In this document: piece after piece, positions 49,526-60,000 of the stretch
Layout: each line of letters starts with the position of its first letter
How positions within the stretch are numbered: position 1 is the first letter of the stretch
Assembly: GCA_951799405.1 (NCBI GenBank)
Contig: OX637339.1
Location: forward strand, 9,300,001 to 9,364,000
Source of the DNA: Agapetus fuscipes
Lineage: Eukaryota; Arthropoda; Insecta; Trichoptera; Glossosomatidae
Length of the DNA: 64,000 nt
Direction of reading: 5' to 3'
Position numbers and translations under genes: made by a program
The notes under the pieces: model-generated
Told to the model about the DNA's origin: nothing
The model's input: the letters and a program-made list of their open reading frames with translations, nothing else
Database searches by the model: none

Positions 49526-51544
49526 TTGTGAGGGTTTTTCCTCTCTGTCCTGCTGATTGACACAATTAATAATTAACAGCCACTTTAATATGTTTACTTT
49601 TATTTCTTTCACAATGTATACACAATTAACCACAGCACAATAATATTCTTTATTCTTAATTACACAGGCTTGTGGCTATCCCGCCAGGCAAGCTTTTTTT
49701 TCCCCTTTCTGCCTTCCTTTGTTTTCCTTTTCATTCAAATTCAAATCTCATGTTCCATTTTACCTAACAAACAAATCCATCTCGTTACAATACACCTCCT
49801 TCCTCTCATAAAAAAAAAACATTCCCAATTTTTTTTTTTCTTTTACAATGAGTAAATAATGTATCATAATGCTCAGCCGGCGCCACATATTTTGTTTTAT
49901 TTTAAGGATAAATTTCAAAAATATGAAAATAAAAAAAAACCTGTTTCTGATACATTATTCAGTCATTAATACATTTTTTAACAATACCAATTATTTTCAT
50001 ACTAAAATTAATATATTTTTTTTTTTAACACAAATTTCATATTCAATATTATAAACAAATATTTGTTTTTTTTTAAATACTTAATTCAACAATTCAAAAT
50101 AATCAATAACAATACATAATAAACATTCACCAGTTTATTAATCAATTCATTAAAATAACTTTTTTTTTTTTAAACATGTATCACATCTTTCCCAATATTT
50201 AAATTTATTTTTCATTAATAAATTTATCAGTCCATCAATTTTTTTTAAAAAAACTTTACCTTCATATGTAATATTTTGTTTAATTAATGTTTCATACCTT
50301 CATTCATGCAATGTTTCATAATTCATTCTTTCACTGATCACTTTTATATCAACTTTCACCGTATCATTCATCACCTCAAATTTTTCATACACATGAAAAT
50401 ATGTTTTTTTTTTTTTTTTAATCTAATTTGATTATGTCCTTGATGTGATATTTATTTATAACATTTGTGTCTATATCTTTTAATACATAGACTATCTTGC
50501 TAACTTTCTTTTCTATTCTGGCTTTGACAAATTTTGGAGCCAACTTTGTACAGAAGTATTTCCCTGCATTTGATTGTATGAAATTTTTACGCCATACAAT
50601 ATCCCCTTGATCATAGACACGATTTGATCTACCTTTATTATAATAATTTGCATTTTTATTATATGCATCCCATAAATTTTCTGTTACAATTTTGTATAAT
50701 GTGTTTAATTCCTTCATTTTATCTTTATGCATATCTCTATATTTATCTAAATCTTCCTTTGATTCTATTTCATCATTTACTATTTCACCATGAATTTCAC
50801 CATTTAGTACAATCTCCCTACCTCTTGCTAATACATTAGGTGTGTATCCTGTTGCTAAATTGACTGTATTATTTATTATGCTTTGTACTGAATCTAAAAA
50901 AGTATCCCATTTTCTTTGTTCATTTTCAACAAAAATAGCTAATGTGTATCCTATTGTTCTATTATATGTCTCTACATTATTGCACATGGGAGTATATAAA
51001 GTTGTATAAAATATTTTCTGTACTCCATATGAGTACATAAAATCTTTAAATGCATTTGACTTTAAATTCTTTCCATTATCTGTTATTATCGTTTGCGGTA
51101 CTCCTTCTGTTAAAAATATTTTATTTTCTATTAATTTTACTATTTCTTCTGTAGTTGCTCTTCTTAAAGGAAATAACCAACAATATTTGGTAAAAACATC
51201 TATTATTGATAATATATGTATATAGCCCGTACTTGATTTTGGTAATGGTCCTATCAAATCAATACTCAACATTTTTAACGGTCTATCCACTCTTTTTCTA
51301 TTTTCCATTTTTCCTGCTGGAGGTAAATTATTCGGCTTATACATTTTACATTTTTGACATTTATTTATAAAACTTTTTATATCTGCATACATATTTTTCC
51401 AATAGTAACATCTTGATATGTATTTATAAGTTTTAAAAATACCTACATGTCCATTATCATGATGATTCTTTATTATAGTTAATCTATTGTCTATAATAGG
51501 TATCTCTTTCCAATTAAAAATAGATGTTTTTACCAAATATTGTT
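49526..51544 (-). mobile_element. Ty3/gypsy retrotransposon 3' fragment
   Basis: Inserted between bases that are adjacent in copy 1 (acgatagt / gtaacaag). On the minus strand it runs from an integrase ORF through about 890 bp of AT-rich 3' sequence to an LTR-like end (ccctcaca at the left border). Reverse transcriptase, protease and gag are absent because the fragment begins almost exactly at the integrase. Confidence 0.78.
50418..51536 (-). CDS. Ty3/gypsy integrase, open frame
   Basis: 372 open codons. An N-terminal HHCC zinc-binding region (HHDNGHVG, CYYWKNMYADIKSFINKCQKC) is followed by a retroviral-type integrase core with the DDE triad: Asp in SIDLIGPLP, Asp in IITDNGK and Glu in NNVETYNRT. 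The C-terminal part has DQGDIVWRKN, a GPY/F-type basic segment. The upstream Pol domains are missing, so this is a fragment with an intact-looking domain. The source element is probably young or conserved. Confidence 0.88.
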   Translation of the reverse strand: MVKTSIFNWKEIPIIDNRLTIIKNHHDNGHVGIFKTYKYISRCYYWKNMYADIKSFINKCQKCKMYKPNNLPPAGKMENRKRVDRPLKMLSIDLIGPLPKSSTGYIHILSIIDVFTKYCWLFPLRRATTEEIVKLIENKIFLTEGVPQTIITDNGKNLKSNAFKDFMYSYGVQKIFYTTLYTPMCNNVETYNRTIGYTLAIFVENEQRKWDTFLDSVQSIINNTVNLATGYTPNVLARGREIVLNGEIHGEIVNDEIESKEDLDKYRDMHKDKMKELNTLYKIVTENLWDAYNKNANYYNKGRSNRVYDQGDIVWRKNFIQSNAGKYFCTKLAPKFVKARIEKKVSKIVYVLKDIDTNVINKYHIKDIIKLD

Positions 51545-51702
51545 GGTAACAAGTTTACAATGATAGTTACCTACAACCATCTGAAAATGGCAGTACACAA
51601 TGGCAAATAGTTACTGAATTTGATGAATGGAAGTGTCTATTTTTTGGTGTAAAAACAATTATAAGCATAGAACTTTTGCAATGCATATTGCTCTTTGACC
51701 CT

Positions 51703-52108
51703 CCGCACACTAGACGACTTGTCACCGCGAAAGTCGCCGCGACTAGTCGTCTAGTGTGCTGCCGTGTCGGCGACAGTCGCCGCGACTAGTCGCCACGACT
51801 AGACGTCTGTGCGGCTGTTTCGGCGACAGTCGCCGTGACTTGTAGTTGTGACGTCGTGCAGCAAGCCATGCCACAGAGTATATGGGTAGGTATACTGCGA
51901 CTGTCGTCTAGTGTGCGTGTGGGTGGCGCGACTGTCGCGGCAACAAGTGAGCGAGCGGGCACGACTCCCGCAGCTAGTCGCCGAGTCTCGGCGTCTCAGA
52001 CGCCAAGTGTGCGGAGCTTTGAACAAAATGTTTGAAAACTGTCGGCCGCAGCCTGTCGCCACGACAAGTCGTCGAACTGTCGCTGTCGCCTGTCGTCTAG
52101 TGTACGCC
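51703..52108. mobile_element. GC-rich MITE with GTCGTCTAGTGTGCG ends, copy 2
   Basis: Counterpart of 45434-45825. It carries an extra gtcgccgcgacta unit at about 51777-51790 and a g-to-a change in the right end (gtgtacgcc). Confidence 0.75.
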
Positions 52109-52639
52109 TAGACTTAAATACATCTTTTAAAAATGAGCCATCTCCTTCAGGCCGATGCCCCCAATTCCCGAAGTCAGCTGCTTTTATGTACGGAATGGTG
52201 GTTCCGGTGCCCGCCATTACTGGTCTTTTCCAGGAGCATTCAACAGAGGTTCTGCTGGGCTCAATACTTCTGCGGTACAGCCAGTATAAAAAAGCAACTG
52301 CGTGCTTACAGCCACCTGTAACAAAAAATCTTAATAAATGAATATATTGACTAATGATTCAAGCAGGAATGACAAGTATCCCGCAACTCGATCATCTGAC
52401 GTCACAATTATCTCAATTCAAGTGCGGACCCTATTACCCCAAGCAAGATAATATGGTTCTCAACATTTCATCTATCAGTATACGTGCCTACCTTACTCAT
52501 GCACAAAATGAAATATTCAAGGAATCTTAAATTTTTATGATTCTTAATTTTATTCTAACACTAGACACCAGGCACCCACGACAAATCAGGTGATGAGAGA
52601 TATGTATATGTGATTGAATAAAAGCATGTCGTTACCTTG

Positions 52640-52834
52640 GGATGCAGGACAGTCTTCATACTGACATGATAATATAATCTCCTCCGCTTCATTGATGATG
52701 GCAGCCACTCTGTATGCTTTCTTGTGGATTTTGTGTTTGGGTGTTATCTGACATTTTGTGACGCACAATTCACTTTCCCTTTTAGCTTCCACATATCCAA
52801 CAGCACTCGCTGTAGTCTCCTCTCGTAGATCTGA
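52640..52834 (-). pseudogene. SWIM-like zinc-finger exon, copy 2
   Basis: Counterpart of 46353-46547 with the same splice signals and one visible codon change (CQITPKH against CRITPKH). The reading frame is open, including LREETTASAVGYVEAKRESE. Confidence 0.5.
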
Positions 52835-53549
52835 AAAATATGAAAAAATAGTTGAAGTTTGAAAAGAAGTGAGTTCTGCAGTGAAAAAATGGCACTCATA
52901 TAAGTAACAGATAAAATTTTGAGTGAAAATATGCACAGCTTCGAAGGCAAGAGTTAAAAGATTTGAATTTACTTCAATCCTATCAAAAAAACCTATTATC
53001 CTAATGTGAGGTTAGGTTTTAGCTTGCCCTTTTTTATCACAATGAGGCATAGAAAAAAATGTGCCTTATCACGGCTGGGTTGCTAAAGAAAAGGAAAATA
53101 AATACATTGTTATTGGTTGCTAATGACTGGTGTCCCATACAAGTGTGACGTTTACCCGCCTATAAAAAAGTTCTAAATTCTGATTGGCTACGATTCTATT
53201 CGTATAAAAGTTTTTACAACTCCTAAGCTATATGATTAAAGTGTAAAATAAAACTATTTAAAGCCACACAACAATCAATCCTTGAAACTAAGGGTCATAG
53301 AAATTGACAAACTTACCTGTTCACTTTGACACCGCGAAGTTCCGCGTAGCAGAAATCAGGATTATCCGTGAAAAACACACTTAACATCTCTTCATTTTTA
53401 GTAGGAACATTGTCTGATTGTCCTTTTGCAAATCCTGAGTCCATCATTTTTACATTTACATGCAAAATAAACATGGTAACTTTAAAATACCAAACGCTCC
53501 CACAGCACGCATACAGTATTTCAAACTTTGTACCGCTTTGTACTTCGCC

Positions 53550-53819
53550 TCACCAATTAGCAAGAAGTGAAACGTCTCTTTGCATTAAATTTTCAAGTTC
53601 TTCTTTCGTTTGCGAATGATAAAAAATGATGGTATCGTCTGCATATAGTTGTAGGGTACCTCGTATGTCCCATATAGTTATATCAACACAATAACATAAC
53701 CTCAAAATGTGCACAGCATAGAGCAAAGTTTTTTTTTTCATAGTGATGTTACCAAAACTTGTAAAATCGTTATTGCAGACTTGTAAAACGATAAACTTGT
53801 AAAAAACAGAAATACCCAT
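53550..53819 (-). pseudogene. LINE reverse-transcriptase fragment, copy 2
   Basis: Identical reading to 47278-47547 (LYADDTIIFYHSQTKEELEN). Confidence 0.75.
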
Positions 53820-53923
53820 GAAAATGGAATGTTAGAAATACACTAGTAATTGTAACTTGTTAGTTACAAGGCTTGTTACTTGTAAATTGTAACTTGTCAA
53901 CTTGTACGTTGAAAATACAGGCC

Positions 53924-54778
53924 CCAGGAGTCGAGCCCACAGAGCACAGAGTATTATAGGTTTATAGAGATCCCACTGAATAAAAAAAAGGGGAATGCCC
54001 GAATCTTAGCCACCTATGAGTTTTATATGGAAGCTTTTGATAATATTATGGAATGTATAATATCACTTATACCTAAAATTTATTTCAAATATTTTTGATA
54101 TTATAGGAAACTAATGGTGAGGTCATGTCAAATAAAAGTTTTTTTTTTGTTTTAAAAATTTATATCTTAAAATAAAATATACAAGTTTACACAAATATAC
54201 ATTCTTAAATAATACACCGAACTACATTTTGGTTTTAAGCTAAATTAAGGTAATTAAGGTTTTGGCAAATTAGGTTAAAATAATGTAAATCATTTTGAAA
54301 GTTTGATGTCAATTAAAGTTTATTTAGAGGCGCTAGTATTTTTTAGCTGGAACGTAACAAAAACATGAAGGTTTTTTGTACTTTATAGCTGTCTTATATT
54401 TGTGAACGAATTTTTTTGAGGTTACGACGGAAATACGTTGTCCGGCACCAGGCCACCAATACACCATTTTCACGCACAAAGTATTTTATTCTTTTCAAAT
54501 AACTTTTTGCACAATTTAACGCCTGTGAAAACAGCCAAAAACAGCATTCAACGGTTAAAAACTTACGACCCCACGCCAAGCAAGCGTTATCTGTGGGCGC
54601 CATTTTGGCTGTCAAGGGAATATCGGTAATACCAAACAGTAGTTTCCTACTATTATTGTGGACAAGAACCAATAAAGCATTATCTACTGGTAGTGTAAGG
54701 AAGCTTGTGGTCAATATCGTTTGTATGGAAGATTCTTAGGCATGCCACAGAGTATAGGTTTATAGAGAACTGAGTCCC
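53924..54778. other. AT-rich stretch flanked by direct repeats
   Basis: The phrase cacagagtat(tat)aggtttatagaga occurs at about 53947 and again at about 54747, in the same orientation, about 800 bp apart. They may be terminal direct repeats or a duplication of the flank. No gene was recognised between them. The minus-strand frame 54714-54394 has no domain. Confidence 0.4.
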
Positions 54779-55250
54779 GGGGCATCCACACGCTTGCCAA
54801 CCTCGGCCAAGTCGAGCGTGTGGACGGCCGTTTGGCTCAGCTGGGGGCGTGGCTTAAGCCGCCTTGGCTCAGCTTGTCGCCGATCCGACCAGAGTCGGTT
54901 TTTTGACGCAAGTCAAAGGGAATTCACGCATGCGCATGCCAGGCACACACATACTTGTGCGCGCGCATTCTGGTGCGGTACGGTTTCTATGAATTTTGAT
55001 CATCCACCATCGTCTTTGCCGAATTATTCGTTTCTTTTTAGTTTCTCTCTTTTTGTTTTGTTTTTTTTTAAATAAAAATAAGTTTATCCAAATGTTATAG
55101 CTAAAAGCTGGACGTCCGCCATGCTTGCTTATTCTAACACACACAGACGCACGCACAAGCGTGTGGATGACCCTGTTTGGTTTTCCAAGAGCTTGCAAGC
55201 GCTTGCAAGCCCTTGACTCAAGGCGTTTGAGGCAAGCGTGTGGAAGCCCC
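54779..55250. mobile_element. MITE with GGGGC(A/T)TCCACACGCTTGCC ends
   Basis: 472 bp. Left end ggggcatccacacgcttgcc and the reverse complement of the right end, ggggcttccacacgcttgcc, match at 19 of 20 positions. Internal copies of the cgtgtgga word lie near both ends. It is non-coding; the superfamily was not assigned. Confidence 0.82.
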
Positions 55251-57040
55251 ATAATATATCTTTGTATTTCCGGTTTAATGATAATAATATGATAATCATA
55301 ATATCAGTCTAGAGATACTAGCGTCACGTAATGTTACGAGAGCGAACCACGACGTGTGCGTGTACGTGTGAGTGTGTTAGTGCACTCATACATGCGCGCT
55401 ATGCCATGCTCCTATAATATTATCTCATATTATTATTCCATACCTACTCCCATTTCGTACAAAAAATAAAACAAAAAGTGAATATTTACGTGTTTCATTT
55501 ATTAGCAGATAAGATACAAGATCACATACAGAAAATGATATGTTTTTGAAATCTAATGTATCAGAAATATAACATAAACTACCTATGTAAGGACCTTGGT
55601 TAGCAATTATTGTAGTAACAAATATTTATTTTGACACTTTTCTCCAAAATCACAACACAAAATCACAAAACATTTCTTCACATATTTCACCGGTGTACAG
55701 TCTAGTGGTTGACGCCACCACTCAATATCCGAAGGTCTTGAGTTCGGTTCCCAGCGGAGAACATAAGCAGCGTTCAGCGAATGAATAAAATAACACGTCA
55801 TGTTATGAGTAGCGGTCCATATAATCTTCCCGACGGATTTCTAATAAAGTTTTCTTCGAAGTGGAAGCGGCAATACACGTTTATTGCAATACACGTACAT
55901 TGGTTCAGGTTGAGACACTTCCTGGATCGCTTTTTCCTGCGGCTTGAAATTTTCTGGTCGAGAAAAACATGCATCCCACCTGCAAAAAAACAATATGATA
56001 AAATATCGTATCCGATGTTTGAAATGAACTTCACCATATAATAATAAGTGTAATATTACCTTCTCTACGAGGAAAACTTGCAGCGATGGAATATATTGTC
56101 CTTTTTACTGAATATTTCACGTTTTTTAGATCGACGACAAACATTTTTACTCCGCGTGGGTTGAAGGTGGCGGCGGGGGGTGAAGGAGTGGGGTGGGGCA
56201 AAGTGAACGGAAATCGCAAGTTTTTGCTACATGCAGAGCGAGCGTAGTAATAATATTTCACTTTATAATTTGACCATGAATTAGAAACGGTGATTTATAC
56301 AAAATTTCATTAACCAGTGAAGTTAAAAGTTTTACAGATTCCTGTATTTTATATTTCCTAATATCTGCCTTCATTGACCCAAAACTTGAACAAATATATT
56401 TATTAAAGCACATGATCCTTTTAGTATCTAAAACAACCGACATCAGCGCCTCTTCCAAAACGAGACAAGCTCAATACAACGAGCCGTAGGACCGAGATTT
56501 CCGGGTCTGGTCGAGCCCACAATCTACCAGTCCGAAGTGTTACCACTGGACTATGGGCCGGTCTCACATTTTTTAATTTTTGAAATTTGTGCGGAGTTTA
56601 TTCTGCTGTCTGCTGTAGGACAGTTTTTCATATAGTTGAAAATATCATCTTGTTCTTTAGCATATTTAGGTTTATGTGTAGAAAAATAGAAAAAAATATA
56701 AAGATTGTGTAAGTACATTTACACGGCAATTTATGAAAAAATGATGAACACTTTTACTTTTTAGTTTTTACCTGTTTTTACCTACGTTAGTTTATTTAAA
56801 TAAGTACCTATTTAAAAATAACTATGGCAGGGATGTTTCATTTCAACAGCTGATATCCCCATTGTCCAAAAATATTAATGGCTGTCAAGTCATACGAGTG
56901 CCGACTGTATTTTGTTGTGAAATTTCTTTATTATTACTACTGCTTTTGTTTCGAATAAAGTGTCAGTCAACACACAAAATAATCACCACTTGTATAAATC
57001 AAACATCATTCGACTTGGATCTGTAATATTTGAGTATAAA
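55251..57040. other. Spacer upstream of sds22 with SINE remnants
   Basis: Two tRNA-like remnants are visible: about 55685-55750 (tctagtggttgacgcc... gagttcggttccc, plus) and about 56499-56565 (minus, catagtccagtggtaacac). The rest is AT-rich with short frames lacking domains. The sds22 promoter should lie near 56900-57000; no TATA or initiator could be assigned. Confidence 0.45.
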
Positions 57041-60000
57041 ATGAATTCCGACGTGGAGATGACAGACGAGGGGAGTAAGCCCGTAAATTCTTCTCGGGAG
57101 CACAGAGTGAGCATTTCGGAGCCGGCAGACGTTTGCGAAGGAAGCGAGGCGGCCGCAGCACCCAACGGGAAGACCCTAGTTGTCCAGGACATGCCAGTAG
57201 CCACACAAGAAAATGCCGACACCGAAGATGAAATTATACAAATCGACATTGATGCATTGGAACTGGATTTGAATCATGGACGTATTGGGAAGATAAGGAA
57301 CTTGGAGCCGCTCAGGTGTATAGAAAGGTGGGTGCGCTCTTATCATTACGACAGTTTATATTAAACTTGTTTTTATTAAGTTCATTAGGTATTGATTGTG
57401 TTTCGAATTTGGAATCATTATTTTGAAAATGGAATCATTATTACTTTGAAAATGGAAATATCGTTAATATAAGGAAAACCTGTCGTATGACTCATCCTAC
57501 TGCCTCTCATTCTAAAAGCTGATGAGTAATAACAAAATATATCTTCCTTCTCTTTCATCTCATCTTTGATACATCTCAGTTATAGTTGAATGATTAAAAC
57601 TACAGACTCTTCTTCACAAGGTATGGGTTCGATTCTCAGCTACAGGACATGAAAAAAATATCCAATTATCAAAATGCTTTTTTTGGGTTGAAAAAATTAT
57701 CGGCCTTTATCAAAGACTTGTCACAAAAATTCATCCAACCTTACAGCAACCGGGTATTCTTTGCAAAGTTAAACTACCAACAAACGAACAATCCGTAGGC
57801 TCTTTAAATGTGATTCACACAAAAACAGTACTCATCAAAGAAATGAAACTGAAATTTATATGTAGGTATTTATTATTTGTCCGGTCGATAACTCACTTGG
57901 TATATTGCTTGTATTCCATGCCGAGAGCTTGGAAGCTTGTCAGAAATGATTTCCCGTTTCGATGTTTATTTCAAAACCCAAAATAAAATACCGGCAAGGT
58001 TTACTCAGCCTTCACAAGAAATGAGTGCCAGCCCCCTCGGGAGCTGAGAAACCCCTACTTCAACTGAAGTGGTTGGCGTAAGACTGGCCCCCTTACCTAT
58101 AAAAATAAGTAGGTTTCACTCGCCACATGCGAAACCCTTTGAGGATAATGCGGCAAGAAGTTACACTATATGTGTAGCTTAGTTGCATTTATCTACTTTA
58201 TTCTGAACTCAGATAAACCTAAACCCGCAACTCTTGCCACCCTTGCCTTAGGGATTGACATTAGCAAATGGTACCAATTTTTACAGTATGGGTAGTTAGC
58301 CTCATACTATGAGTCAACATGGAATAAGGAATATGCTTTGTAAGAAAACAACCCCTTAGCAACAGTCTGTGTAAATAAGGGATGGCCCTTGAGTTACGTC
58401 ACTCTATAGATAGGGGAGGATCATATACATTGTAGCAGAGGGAGGTCCGATCTAAGAATATACACAGCTGTGTGACCTTGTGTATAAACATCCCTCTGAA
58501 CAGTTTAATGGTTGGCAAACATATTGAACACTATCCAGAGACATTCATAGCCTTATTTCTCACTCACTAACTTGAGTTTAATTCCAACTTTCACTGAAGG
58601 AGAAAAAACTGTCATCTGGAATAACAATTCACCCTCTCGGTCGGACCTCATTTCTACATTAATTGACATTTTTTTCTGCGTGGAAAAAATGTACATATTT
58701 TTAAAGATACATTATTTTTTTTAGTGCTGAATTTATAGATGTTAGGTTATGTATTTATGTATTTTTAAACATACTATATGGATGCTATATGGAGTTAAGG
58801 AACATGATTTAAAAAAAATGCAAATTGAAAATATAATAAACTTAAGAATTTAAGATTTTAAGAGGAAGAAAATTGTCAGATATAATATGCAAACTGACTT
58901 GGCATTGACAGACACTATCCATAATCTAAGTTGCAAAGATGTATTAACATTTAAAATTCATATTAAATGCATACCCACAAACAGACACACAGTTCACACT
59001 TACAAATGATGCATGTGTACTTCCAAATTAAAATCCAAATCTCAAATGAACAGAAACCCTGCAACTTGTGCCAACCTTCCCTGAAACACGGGTGAAATTG
59101 ACAGTGAAACATTTTTTACAGTATGGGTGGTCAGCCTCATACCAACCTATAAGTCAAGGAATACTTAATGGTCAATAAATAGGCAGCCAGCATTTTTACC
59201 AACTAGTAAATATAAAAAAAAAACTGATGAGTCATTTTTTATTTTGAATGATTTTGTTTTCACTATTTCTCTATGTGTTTTATGTTATGCAATGTTTTTA
59301 GACATCACTAATTTGGCTAGCCATAGAATTCTGAGGCTTCATCTACTTTTAGATTAATCAATGGTTAAATGTATTATTTTAATTTTAGGTTATACCTCCG
59401 CTGGAATTTAATAAAGAAAATTGAAAATCTAGATACCCTGGTAACACTAGTGGAGCTGGAGTTGTACGACAACCAAATTACCTGCATAGAAAACCTGGAC
59501 TGCCTTGTCAACTTAGAGTGAGAACATGTTATTATTTTAGTATAAGTATTTACTTACAATGTTAATCAAGTATATATACCAAAGGATTTGAAACATCATC
59601 AATCCAGTAGATAGCTCAGTTGGTAGAGTACTTGCATTCCATGCCGAGAACTCAGGTTCGAATCCTACAGAGGGTGTCAGAAATGATTTCCTGTTTCTGT
59701 ATTTATTTCAAACCAAAATAAGATACCGGCAAGGGTTACTCAGCCTCCACAAGAATTGAGTACTAGTCCCCTCAGGTGCTGGAAACCTCCACTTCAACTG
59801 AAGTGGTTGGCGTAAGGCCGGACCCCTTACCTCTAAAAATAAATAGATTCACTCGGCACACATTCACATATAACTCCTTCAGACAGAACGCGGCGAGAAG
59901 TCAAACCACATGTGCAGATTAGTTGTGAATTGCGTTAATTTTTAGTAGGTAAAATTGTTAGATAAAAAGATAACCGATATACCTAGGCTTTTTGACAATT

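Larger units (their letters stand above)
47655..53923. mobile_element. Large TIR-bounded composite element, copy 2
   Basis: 6.27 kb in the same orientation as copy 1 and separated from it by only about 2 bp. It has the same inverted ends and nested contents. It additionally carries a retrotransposon fragment of about 2.0 kb (49526-51544). Without it the length is about 4.25 kb, matching copy 1. Small indels distinguish the copies, for example at 46766 against 53046. Confidence 0.8.

Noticed and set aside
56960..57040. Upstream Met of sds22 at 56960
   Set aside because: In frame, but the added residues have no counterpart in the family; 57041 gives the expected length and an acidic start.
59612..59670. 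tRNA gene
   Set aside because: A and B boxes are present, but the acceptor stem does not close and the sequence continues into a repeated body; it is a SINE head. The same applies to the heads at 5128, 21655 and 57880.
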